Positions 44,216 to 51,804 of a stretch of DNA of 64,000 nt are shown piece after piece. Where the stretch lies: the NCBI GenBank assembly GCA_963831235.1, contig CAWHPS010000010.1, positions 7,565-71,564 of the forward strand. The letters are read 5' to 3'. Source of the stretch: CAWHPS01 sp963831235. GTDB taxonomy: Bacteria; Fibrobacterota; OXYB2-FULL-49-7; JAEUSG01. Within the stretch, counting starts at the first letter, position 1. Every line of letters starts with the position of its first letter. The notes beneath the pieces are model-generated. The model was not told the DNA's origin. It searched no databases and saw only the letters and a list, made by a program, of their open reading frames with translations. A program made the position numbers and the translations under genes.

Positions 44216-44267
44216 AAAGATCTTTCAGGAGCTTTCGGTAATCCAGGTAGCTGAATATTTCTTCCAT
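44064..44267 (-). CDS. TIGR02147/DUF4423-family regulator, N-terminal part (frameshifted)
   Basis: Encodes the start of the same protein: 'MEEIFSYLDYRKLLKDLY' and 'FFSYRYIGKRAGFTSAGFF', the typical N-terminal helix-turn-helix region of the family. After the run of six A at 44134-44139 the frame turns to nonsense. Removing one base from that run gives a 277-residue protein continuing 'VLNGKSNISIGLAI' in the main frame. Confidence 0.75.
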   Translation of the reverse strand: MEEIFSYLDYRKLLKDLYAKQKSESPFFSYRYIGKRAGFTSAGFFFEGAERQIKHIHRPCNKTGYTF

Positions 44268-44493
44268 GCGATTTTACTCCGTTTGTTGTTAATAAAATAG
44301 CAGCCGGTATTTGGAAAATGCAATAGCATAGGAAACAAAGTGTTGCCTGTCAGGAAACAGTAGTCAAACAAAATCAAACAGTGCTTGTTGTGCTTGACGG
44401 TACAGTCCTGGAGAATCTCAGTTAAAATTATTTTTTCTCTTGAATTAAATTACCTTAACCGTCTATTTTAAAACACATCATACAGGAGCAATT

Positions 44494-44718
44494 ATGAATA
44501 CTCAAAAATCCGACGAACTGCTTTTTGAGGTTTCACAGGAAAATGACGGTGGATTTGTAGCTGAGTGCCTGACTGAAAACATCTACACGCAGGCAAATAC
44601 TTGGCTGGAACTTAGAAAAAATGTGATTGAAGCAGTCAAAGCATACTATTTTGATGGTATAGTGCCTGCAACGATCCGGCTACATTTAATTAAAGATGAG
44701 ATCCTGACTGCGGCATGA
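44494..44718 (+). CDS. hicB: HicB-family antitoxin
   Basis: 74 residues with the HicB partial RNase H-like fold ('FEVSQENDGGFVAECLTEN', 'ELRKNVIEAVKAYYFDG'). It is shorter than HicB proteins that carry a C-terminal DNA-binding domain, so it may lack one. AGGAG stands 6 bases before the ATG. It overlaps hicA by 4 bases. Confidence 0.82.
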   Translation: MNTQKSDELLFEVSQENDGGFVAECLTENIYTQANTWLELRKNVIEAVKAYYFDGIVPATIRLHLIKDEILTAA

Positions 44719-44945
44719 AACTCCCACGTGATCTAAGCGGCGCCAACCTCATTAAGTTGCTTTGCAAGAAATTTGGATATAAAATCTTCCACCAGGTTGG
44801 AAGCCATGTTATTATTGATACAGACTCACCTACTCATCAACGTATAGCAATTCCAAACCATTCATTTTTACGTATCGGAACCCTTAATTCAATTCTTCGC
44901 GCTGTTTCAGAGCATAAAGCAATTGCCAAAGAAAACATATTATAA
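44715..44945 (+). CDS. hicA: HicA-family toxin (mRNA interferase)
   Basis: 76 residues with the HicA dsRBD-like fold: 'LIKLLCKKFGYKIFHQVGSH' with the conserved catalytic His in 'GSH', and 'RIAIPNHSFLRIGTLNSIL'. It is expected to cleave mRNA when HicB is absent. The order hicB-hicA is the less common one. Confidence 0.85.
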   Translation: MKLPRDLSGANLIKLLCKKFGYKIFHQVGSHVIIDTDSPTHQRIAIPNHSFLRIGTLNSILRAVSEHKAIAKENIL

Positions 44946-44953
44946 ATTGAGGT

Positions 44954-45931
44954 CTATACTTTGGTCTCAAACCGTGCCGCAGTTTTTACAATACTTTCCA
45001 GGTCAGGGAAATCCGTTTTCCAACCGAGTGTACTTTTAGCATTCTCCGCACTGCCTACAAGTATAGGTGGATCACCATGACGTCTTGGATGAAATTCATA
45101 AGGCACAGGCCTGCCAATCACCTTTTCAACGGTACGGACTACATCCATAACGGAAAAGCCGCTGCCATTGCCAAGATTGAAAACACCCGACTCACCCTTG
45201 TCGAGCATATATTGAAGCCCAAGTATATGGGCATTGGAGAGATCGTTTACATGAATATAATCGCGAATGCAGGTTCCGTCAGGAGTAGGATAATCTTTAC
45301 CGAAAACTGAAAGCGTTTTTCCTTTTCCAAGCGCAGCCCTGATTACAAGCGGTATAAGGTGGGTCTCGGGATCATGCCTTTCGCCGAGTTCACAATCAGG
45401 ATCAGCCCCGGCTGCATTAAAGTAACGGAAAATAACCGACTGCATGCCTGAAGCTTTGCCCATTTCCAAAAGCAATTGTTCAACCTTAAGCTTGCTTTCA
45501 CCATAAGGATTGATGGGGTTCTTCGGATGTTCCTCTGTAAGGGGAGATTTCTCTGGCACTCCATAAACCGCGGCTGTTGAAGAAAAAATAAATCTCAGGA
45601 TACCATGTTCCTTCATCACATTAAGGAGTGTTTTCGTACGATGGAAATTGTTATCCATGTACATTTCAGGTTTTTCCATTGATTCGCCGACATACGTAAA
45701 TGCCGCAAAATGCATTACAGCGTCTATCTTTTTTCCCTGAAAAACCTGTTTAAGTTTTGCAGCATCTCCTATGTCGCCCTTCACGAATTCACCATATTTT
45801 ACAGCATCACGAAATCCGCGAGAAAGGTTATCGTACACAATGACATTATATCCAGACTTTACAAGCATTTTAGAACAATGAGAACCGATATAACCGGCGC
45901 CGCCAACAACAAGTATGGTAGGTTTAATCAG
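44954..45931 (-). CDS. galE: UDP-glucose 4-epimerase, probably starting at a non-AUG codon
   Basis: A short-chain dehydrogenase of about 326 residues interconverting UDP-glucose and UDP-galactose. The first ATG in frame (45868) would omit the NAD-binding motif, but the codons just upstream encode 'LIKPTILVVGGAGYIGSHCS', the correct GalE N-terminus. No ATG, GTG or TTG precedes it; CTG (45931) or ATT (45928) must serve as start. AGGAGG (45937-45942) is 5 and 8 bases away respectively. 'YGESKLKVEQL' has the catalytic Tyr and Lys. The gene overlaps the uxs stop. Confidence 0.85.
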   Translation of the reverse strand: MIKPTILVVGGAGYIGSHCSKMLVKSGYNVIVYDNLSRGFRDAVKYGEFVKGDIGDAAKLKQVFQGKKIDAVMHFAAFTYVGESMEKPEMYMDNNFHRTKTLLNVMKEHGILRFIFSSTAAVYGVPEKSPLTEEHPKNPINPYGESKLKVEQLLLEMGKASGMQSVIFRYFNAAGADPDCELGERHDPETHLIPLVIRAALGKGKTLSVFGKDYPTPDGTCIRDYIHVNDLSNAHILGLQYMLDKGESGVFNLGNGSGFSVMDVVRTVEKVIGRPVPYEFHPRRHGDPPILVGSAENAKSTLGWKTDFPDLESIVKTAARFETKV

Positions 45932-46854
45932 ATGACCCTCCTGAAGTATTCTATGGTTTTGGCAAGCCCTTCATCAAGGCCAATCCTGGGAGACCAGTTA
46001 AGCATCTTCTTTGCCAGGGATATATTAGGTTTTCTCTGGCGGGGATCATCCTGAGGCAAGGGTTTGAAGATAAGCTTTGATTTGGAATCCGTTGCCTTAA
46101 GAACCTTTTTTGCAAGCTCAATCATGGTGAATTCGCCTGGGTTACCGAGGTTCACAGGTCCGTGAAACCCATCCTTGTTCATCATACGCACCATGCCATC
46201 AACAAGATCGTCAACATAGCAGAACGAACGGGTCTGAAGCCCCTTGCCGTAAATGCTGATAGGTTTTCCAGACAACGCCTGCACAATAAAGTTGGAAACC
46301 ACACGCCCGTCGTTTGGAAGCATGTTGGGACCATAAGTGTTGAAAATCCTGATAACCCTGATATCTACCTTGTTCTGCCTCAGATAGTCGAAGAAAAGTG
46401 TTTCAGCCACACGCTTGCCTTCATCGTAGCAGCTTCTGGTACCGATACAATTTACATTCCCCCAATAGGATTCGGGTTGTGGGTGAACAGCCGGATCACC
46501 ATATACCTCTGATGTTGACGCCTGCAATATACGCGCACGAACACGCTTGGCAAGGCCCAGCATGTTTATCGCCCCCATAACATTGGTCTTGACCGTCTTG
46601 ACAGGATTATACTGGTAGTGAACAGGGGACGCAGGGCAGGCAAGGTTATAAATCTGGTCCACTTCAAGAAGAATATGTTCGGTGATATCATGTCTTACCA
46701 ATTCAAAATTACTTTTCTTAAGCAGACCGGAAACATTTTCTTTGCGGCCTGTAAAGAAATTATCCAGGCATATTACATCATGTCCTTCCTCAACCAGCTT
46801 TTTGCAAAGATGCGAGCCTATAAACCCCGCTCCTCCTGTAACAAGAATTCTCAT
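45928..46854 (-). CDS. uxs: UDP-glucuronate decarboxylase (UDP-xylose synthase)
   Basis: A 308-residue NAD-dependent SDR converting UDP-glucuronate to UDP-xylose. 'MRILVTGGAGFIGSHLCKKL' is the NAD motif; 'NLACPASPVHYQYNP' and 'STSEVYGDPAVHPQPESYWG' are diagnostic of UXS1-type enzymes, and 'RSCYDEGKRVAE' carries the catalytic Tyr-Lys. It overlaps DUF362 by 4 bases and galE by a few bases, so the three form an operon feeding cell-surface polysaccharide. Confidence 0.9.
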   Translation of the reverse strand: MRILVTGGAGFIGSHLCKKLVEEGHDVICLDNFFTGRKENVSGLLKKSNFELVRHDITEHILLEVDQIYNLACPASPVHYQYNPVKTVKTNVMGAINMLGLAKRVRARILQASTSEVYGDPAVHPQPESYWGNVNCIGTRSCYDEGKRVAETLFFDYLRQNKVDIRVIRIFNTYGPNMLPNDGRVVSNFIVQALSGKPISIYGKGLQTRSFCYVDDLVDGMVRMMNKDGFHGPVNLGNPGEFTMIELAKKVLKATDSKSKLIFKPLPQDDPRQRKPNISLAKKMLNWSPRIGLDEGLAKTIEYFRRVI

Positions 46855-47951
46855 TTATCCTCCATATATGTTTGAAATAATTTCCCCCACTTTGATTCCC
46901 GCAGCCATTTCTTGGTGCGTGAAGATCCTTTTAAGGGATACCAGAAACGATCATGATAAAGCGCTGACCCCAATATAAAAACATACACCAATGGTGTGTG
47001 AAACATGACTTTCTGCAGAAACTTGAATGGGCCGAACCAGAATAACTTCCCTCCGAAACTGACAAGATTATCCGCCGGGCAACAATTAAGGTTTATACCT
47101 GTTATATCCTGTCCTGATATTTGAATCTTATCAGGATCACCGCACCCCAATCCCTTTTCATGCGCAAGTCTGATGCAGGTAATGTCCTGAATGGGATCGA
47201 AGCCCATGAGTTTTGCTGCAATTGCATCTATGGCAACGGAATCCCCTCCGGCAAGAATATAATCGGCTTCAACCGGGAACATTGTGCGTGGCCCCGCCCC
47301 CGCCCCTGCTGTTGTTCCGTCCATGACCGTGAAAATGCCGGGGTGAATCTCTTTCTGGATGGCAAGGAGATCAACAAGCGTTTCGTGAATTACACTGTGG
47401 CAATAGTGTCGCCTGTTATCAAGCAGCCCGCCGAAAGCATTCTTCATGGCTCCAGTCATTTTGGTATAGATGTGACATTTCACGGTTGGGAGATGTATTA
47501 CATTTCGCCCAATAAAATAATCCGGTATCTTTATTCCCTCAGGAAAGACCCGGTCAAGCACAAGCATTTCATGTTTTGGCTTGTAAACAGTCCATTTCAT
47601 ATCAGAAGAGCGGAAATTATAAAGTACTTTTACGCCATACTTCTGATACACTCGGGTATAGGCATTCAGTCTTTCGCCTTTGAATGCATTGCTGACAACA
47701 GTTTCGTTCTGAACAACAGCCACTTTGCTGAAACCTGTGTCGGAAAGATATGAAAGCACCGCTTCAAGTTGCCAGGGCGTGGTATTAGCCGAAGGGTACA
47801 TCAGGTGCCATGAGATATTGTTTTTTACAATCACCTCGGCCTCTTTGTCAAGCGATGATACTAAACCAGCATCTGCCATAAGTTGTTTATAATCGTCGAT
47901 AACTGTTGACGGTACGGTTTTTAATACAGATATCTTTGAAATCGTATTCAT
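46851..47951 (-). CDS. DUF362 domain protein
   Basis: 366 residues. The DUF362 core is visible ('IHLPTVKCHIYTKMTGAMKN', 'GLLDNRRHYCHSVIHETLVD', 'TVMDGTTAGAGAGPR', 'GDSVAIDAIAAKLMGFDPI'). The iron-sulphur cluster motif of many DUF362 members is not seen. The C-terminus has an additional hydrophobic helix ('HTPLVYVFILGSALYH'). Function is unknown; the operon with uxs and galE suggests a step in surface glycan or lipid-linked sugar metabolism. Confidence 0.8.
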   Translation of the reverse strand: MNTISKISVLKTVPSTVIDDYKQLMADAGLVSSLDKEAEVIVKNNISWHLMYPSANTTPWQLEAVLSYLSDTGFSKVAVVQNETVVSNAFKGERLNAYTRVYQKYGVKVLYNFRSSDMKWTVYKPKHEMLVLDRVFPEGIKIPDYFIGRNVIHLPTVKCHIYTKMTGAMKNAFGGLLDNRRHYCHSVIHETLVDLLAIQKEIHPGIFTVMDGTTAGAGAGPRTMFPVEADYILAGGDSVAIDAIAAKLMGFDPIQDITCIRLAHEKGLGCGDPDKIQISGQDITGINLNCCPADNLVSFGGKLFWFGPFKFLQKVMFHTPLVYVFILGSALYHDRFWYPLKGSSRTKKWLRESKWGKLFQTYMEDK

Positions 47952-47958
47952 TTAGTGT

Positions 47959-48132
47959 ATAGTTAAAAGTTAATAGTTGAGAGTTTTAGGCGTATGTTAG
48001 CGAACATTCTTGTTTTCCGGGTATATTTTGACGATAAAAACGAGTAATTTTATTTTCCATCGACTTTTTTATTATTTGATTTTAACTCTCAACTATTAAC
48101 TTTTAACTATTAACTTTTAACTATTAACTTTT
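47959..48132. repeat. 27-bp inverted repeat plus 14-bp tandem repeats
   Basis: 47959-47985 is the exact complement of 48084-48110 (27 bp), with a 98-base spacer. The right arm continues into copies of the same 14-bp unit CTATTAACTTTTAA (48093-48106, 48107-48120, partial to 48132) that forms the array at 13.9 kb. It lies between the DUF362 gene and the prenyltransferase gene, both on minus. The form suggests a dispersed palindromic element; the origin of the unit is unknown. Confidence 0.85.
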
Positions 48133-48134
48133 CT

Positions 48135-49001
48135 TTAATAATAGATCAAGATGACCAAAACCCCCAACCATAGTACCATATTAATCATAAAGGATCTGTC
48201 GTTTAAAATTATTTGAGAAGTGCTTTTATGAGTCTTAAGAACATTAATTTGATACATGTACCGAAAAACACCATATACCACGAAGGGCACGGAGAAATAA
48301 AGTTTTTCAGTGCCAAACTTGCCGATTGTATCATCAGCAACTGTATAGAGCGCATAAGAAAGAATGGTACAGGCTGACACCACTGCTATCATGTGATCCA
48401 GAAAGCCGATATTATAATGTTCAAGCACATACCGGTGTTCTGCTGAATTATTTTGGAGCACCAAAAGCTCCTGTTTGCGCTTGCAGAAACCGAGGAAGAG
48501 CGAAATAAGAAAAGTACACATTATAAGCCATACTGACGCCTCAACCCCTATTGCTTCAGCCCCTCCGATTACGCGCAGGACAAAACCGAGCGCAATAAGA
48601 ATTACATCAAGCACAACTATTTTCTTTAAAAAAATGGAATAGAGTATGTTGTTCACAAGATAAAGAGCAAGCGCAGCACTCGCAGCAATCGGAAAGAAGG
48701 AGCATATCCCAAGGCTTGATGCTGCAAGCAACAGGGATAAAAAAAGCGCATTACGTACTTTCAGGGTCCCCTTCGCAACAGGGCGCTCTTTTTTATCAGG
48801 ATGGTGTTTGTCTTGCTCTTTATCAATAACATCATTGAGCAGATAAACAGCCGAGGATGCAAGGCAGAACGCAAAAGTAAAAACAAATGCCTTTATGATA
48901 AAACCAGTATCATTAAGGTGTCTTGAAAACACGAGGGGCATTAGGACAAAGCTGTTCTTTATCCATTGCTCCAGACGCAATGACTGTAAAACAGTTTTCA
49001 T
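48135..49001 (-). CDS. UbiA-family prenyltransferase, decaprenyl-phosphate phosphoribosyltransferase-like
   Basis: 288 residues with about eight membrane helices. The first Asp-rich motif is 'LLNDVIDKEQDKHHPDKKER' (NDxxDxxxD), and the 'SLRLEQWIKNSFVLMPLVF' N-terminus is close to 5-phosphoribosyl-1-pyrophosphate:decaprenyl-phosphate transferases. The product would be a lipid-linked ribose, a donor for arabinose or ribose in surface glycans. It is the closest specific call; a general UbiA role is safer. Confidence 0.82.
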   Translation of the reverse strand: MKTVLQSLRLEQWIKNSFVLMPLVFSRHLNDTGFIIKAFVFTFAFCLASSAVYLLNDVIDKEQDKHHPDKKERPVAKGTLKVRNALFLSLLLAASSLGICSFFPIAASAALALYLVNNILYSIFLKKIVVLDVILIALGFVLRVIGGAEAIGVEASVWLIMCTFLISLFLGFCKRKQELLVLQNNSAEHRYVLEHYNIGFLDHMIAVVSACTILSYALYTVADDTIGKFGTEKLYFSVPFVVYGVFRYMYQINVLKTHKSTSQIILNDRSFMINMVLWLGVLVILIYY

Positions 49002-49087
49002 GATGTCAAAATATAATTATTAGGCGCGATTATGACGAGAATTAAATGGTTCATTCAAGGGACATGTTTCAGGCCCGGAAAGGATTG

Positions 49088-51085
49088 CTACTCCGAAAGA
49101 GTCACCCCTACTTCACTGCTCTTGGCGCTTTCCTCGCCCTTGACGTTTACCACACTGACTTTGTAATAATATGATTTGTTTTTCTCAATGGTATTGTCAA
49201 CATAATCAGCTTTGCCTGAATTAACATGGGCCAGGAGATTTTCTTTCTTGCCCGCCCCTTCCCTATAAATCCTGTACTCTTTTATATCCGTTGTGGCAGG
49301 TTCATCCCAGTGAATAAGTATGCTGTTTTTGGCTGCAATGGCGCGTAACCCTGACGGTGGGAAAGGTTTGGGTATCACTTCGATATATTCAGCAGTAAGA
49401 CTCATCCTGCTTTCAGTATTTGAATTCCCAAGTGTGGTTATGGCATATCTGTACTGGATGCCCTGTGAAATAATTGGATCAGTATAATTATTTGTTTCGC
49501 AGAAAGAGTGAACAGCCTTGAGTTCGGAAAATTTACCGCTCTTTATTCCGAGGCTGCATCGGTAAACCTTATAACCCGCCACACCCTGCACGATCTCCTT
49601 CATGTCCTGCCAGACAAGCAGGACTCCTTTATCGGTCTTAATGGCTTTCAGGTTCAAAGGAACCGGCAGTGCCACAGGCACAGCTGCTCCATACACAGTG
49701 TCCGAAAATGGGCTTATGGAAAAAGCAGCGTTAACGCTTGCCACGGCATACGAATGGGTGATGCCTGGAATAAGATGCCTTGCTGTATCAACAAATGAAC
49801 CATCCATGCCCTGCGCCTTAATAAAAGGCGATATCTGCGTCATTGGGCTGTTGTATCCATTTCCCCGGTAAACATAATAACCTCGCGTATCAGCTTCCTG
49901 TTTTCTCCAGGTTATCTTGTTGCCGAGTGAATCTCTTTTTACCGATATATATTGCGGCGCGAATTTCGCGACGCGGTTAGGTTTGTAGATGCCTATGACC
50001 TTGCTGGTCGGCGGGCTCTGGCCGTGAACATTGTTAAAAATGAGAAAGTAGTAATAACTTTTTACGGGCTCGGTATTGCGGTCGATAAAAACGGTATCCT
50101 CGGCAGGTAGGGTGGCTATCATCTGAAAACCGCTGTCAAATGTTTCGCTTTTAAAGACGAAGAGTCCTGTCATTTCTTTCTTTATCGCGTAGCTCCATGC
50201 AAGTCTGATGCCCCCATCTTTTTCGCTGCTTTCAGCAACCAGTTTTTTAATCATGACCGCATCGCCATACGGCTTGACATTAAGCACAATAACAGCCTCT
50301 GACGGTGGGGTTTCATTCCCAAAGACATCAAAAGGAATAATCGTGTAGCGATAGGTAATATTTTCCGCAACATCGGTGTCTGTGATTTTGGCCAGTATGC
50401 CGTCCAAACTGCTTATAAAAACAATCCGAGGGTTAATTTCCTGCATGTTGGTCTGGAGATAAACCTCCCGAAAGACCCTGATACCGAATGGATAATTGTT
50501 TTTCGCAAAACTCCACGCAAGTTTTACAGAGTTCCCGGTTGCTTCTACAGAAGATGACTTTGCCTTGAACCCGGGGTTCTCGCCAGGAAAAGGGTCTGAT
50601 GATATGACAACCGGAGCTTCGGCTTTTTTAAGGTTCCCGCTTTTTGTAAGACGGTATTCATATTTTTTTCCTTGAGCAATATCCGTGTCAAAGAAGCCGT
50701 CGCCAGATGCTTCAAGATACAAGGGGCTTGCAGCATAAGAATATAACGAATCAAAGACATTCCCCCTTTTAAGCTGCTTGAAAAAGCTTGAAATCATTGA
50801 ATCGCCTGGCGTTCCGTAAAAGGGGCTTTTGGCAAGCGCGGTCAAAAGGCGCGATTTGGCCTCCGTCTGACTTTTCGGGCATTCAAAGAGACCCAATGAT
50901 TTCCACGTATCAGACTTCTTTTCTTTTCGTTCAAGATTATAAACAAAATCCTTTGGCAGCTCTTTTCCAAATTTGATGAATATACCGTTCTTGCCGGGAC
51001 GGGCCCAGTTGTCGGCATCCCTGGAAAAGCAATTGACAGTAACTATCAAACCGATAAGAATGATTTTTATTGGCATAATGCGCAT
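49088..51085 (-). CDS. Secreted fibronectin type III repeat protein
   Basis: 665 residues with a signal peptide ('IIMPIKIILIGLIVTVNCFS' region) and about five Fn3-type modules, each with 'V.LAWS' or 'KITWRK' strands and a C-terminal 'Y.Y.V...'. The domains alternate with short linkers ('KSYYYFLIFNNVHGQSPPTS', 'HSYAVASVNAAFSISPFSD'). It lies downstream of the giant gene, with an ATG overlapping its stop and GGGAGAG upstream, so it is probably co-translated. Fn3 domains suggest binding to a surface polymer or partner protein. Confidence 0.82.
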   Translation of the reverse strand: MRIMPIKIILIGLIVTVNCFSRDADNWARPGKNGIFIKFGKELPKDFVYNLERKEKKSDTWKSLGLFECPKSQTEAKSRLLTALAKSPFYGTPGDSMISSFFKQLKRGNVFDSLYSYAASPLYLEASGDGFFDTDIAQGKKYEYRLTKSGNLKKAEAPVVISSDPFPGENPGFKAKSSSVEATGNSVKLAWSFAKNNYPFGIRVFREVYLQTNMQEINPRIVFISSLDGILAKITDTDVAENITYRYTIIPFDVFGNETPPSEAVIVLNVKPYGDAVMIKKLVAESSEKDGGIRLAWSYAIKKEMTGLFVFKSETFDSGFQMIATLPAEDTVFIDRNTEPVKSYYYFLIFNNVHGQSPPTSKVIGIYKPNRVAKFAPQYISVKRDSLGNKITWRKQEADTRGYYVYRGNGYNSPMTQISPFIKAQGMDGSFVDTARHLIPGITHSYAVASVNAAFSISPFSDTVYGAAVPVALPVPLNLKAIKTDKGVLLVWQDMKEIVQGVAGYKVYRCSLGIKSGKFSELKAVHSFCETNNYTDPIISQGIQYRYAITTLGNSNTESRMSLTAEYIEVIPKPFPPSGLRAIAAKNSILIHWDEPATTDIKEYRIYREGAGKKENLLAHVNSGKADYVDNTIEKNKSYYYKVSVVNVKGEESAKSSEVGVTLSE

Positions 51086-51804
51086 GTGTTCTCTCCCAGA
51101 TTAAAAGTCATTTTAAACGGACTGCTTGAAAGCGTAAAGCTCGCGGCTTTGGTTATTTTCTCGTCGAATAGCGTGTTGCCGCAACCCACAACCAGCGGCA
51201 CTTCCTGTTTAACGCCGAGTGTCGCATTGATGCCTGCGCAGCCGGTCAGGCCACTCGTTCCTATTTCCGACATGATGCATGCAACGGCATTTCCGTAAAG
51301 CGAGGTGCAGGTAATGGCATTCAGCCCGAAATTGACCTGGACCTTTCCATCAATGCCAACCCCGGTTTTAAGGCCATGGTTGATGTTCATGTAAGCATAG
51401 CCGTCAATGCCGGCTGTGGGGATTTCAATGTATGCACTGGCCACAATCACGTTAATATTGATGTCAAGTCCTGCAATGGGCAAATCACGGCCAGCAAGGG
51501 TAAAGAAGCCCATGAGTTTGTCTTTATTAATTGCTCCCGGCAATTCCTTTCGGATGGCGTAATGCAGTACCGTATTTTCAACATCGTGCGGAACATCCGC
51601 ATTGTAATAGCCTACCAGAAGCCCCAGATTAGCCTGGCAAGGGTCGGGCAATGGAACATTGGGAGCTGTTGCGCTGCCATAAAAGAGCCAGCCATTGTCA
51701 TTAACAAGAATATTGAGTGAGCCCGAAGCCTTGAAAGAACCAAAGGGCGCGTCAACTATACTCAATGTGCCAAGCATTCTCCCGTTTTCATACGATATCT
51801 GCAT
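51067..51804 (-). CDS. Giant secreted protein, C-terminal segment (frameshifted)
   Basis: 245 residues, rich in Gly and beta segments ('LNILVNDNGWLFYGSATAPN', 'AGLDININVIVASAYIEI', 'MSEIGTSGLTGCAGINATLG'), ending 'GENTCALCQ' with several Cys. The frame is open upstream of the first ATG; its codons ('QLLVQRGMQISYENGR') continue the preceding segment if one base is added around 51810-51835. Taken as the C-terminus of the same large protein. Confidence 0.65.
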   Translation of the reverse strand: MQISYENGRMLGTLSIVDAPFGSFKASGSLNILVNDNGWLFYGSATAPNVPLPDPCQANLGLLVGYYNADVPHDVENTVLHYAIRKELPGAINKDKLMGFFTLAGRDLPIAGLDININVIVASAYIEIPTAGIDGYAYMNINHGLKTGVGIDGKVQVNFGLNAITCTSLYGNAVACIMSEIGTSGLTGCAGINATLGVKQEVPLVVGCGNTLFDEKITKAASFTLSSSPFKMTFNLGENTCALCQ

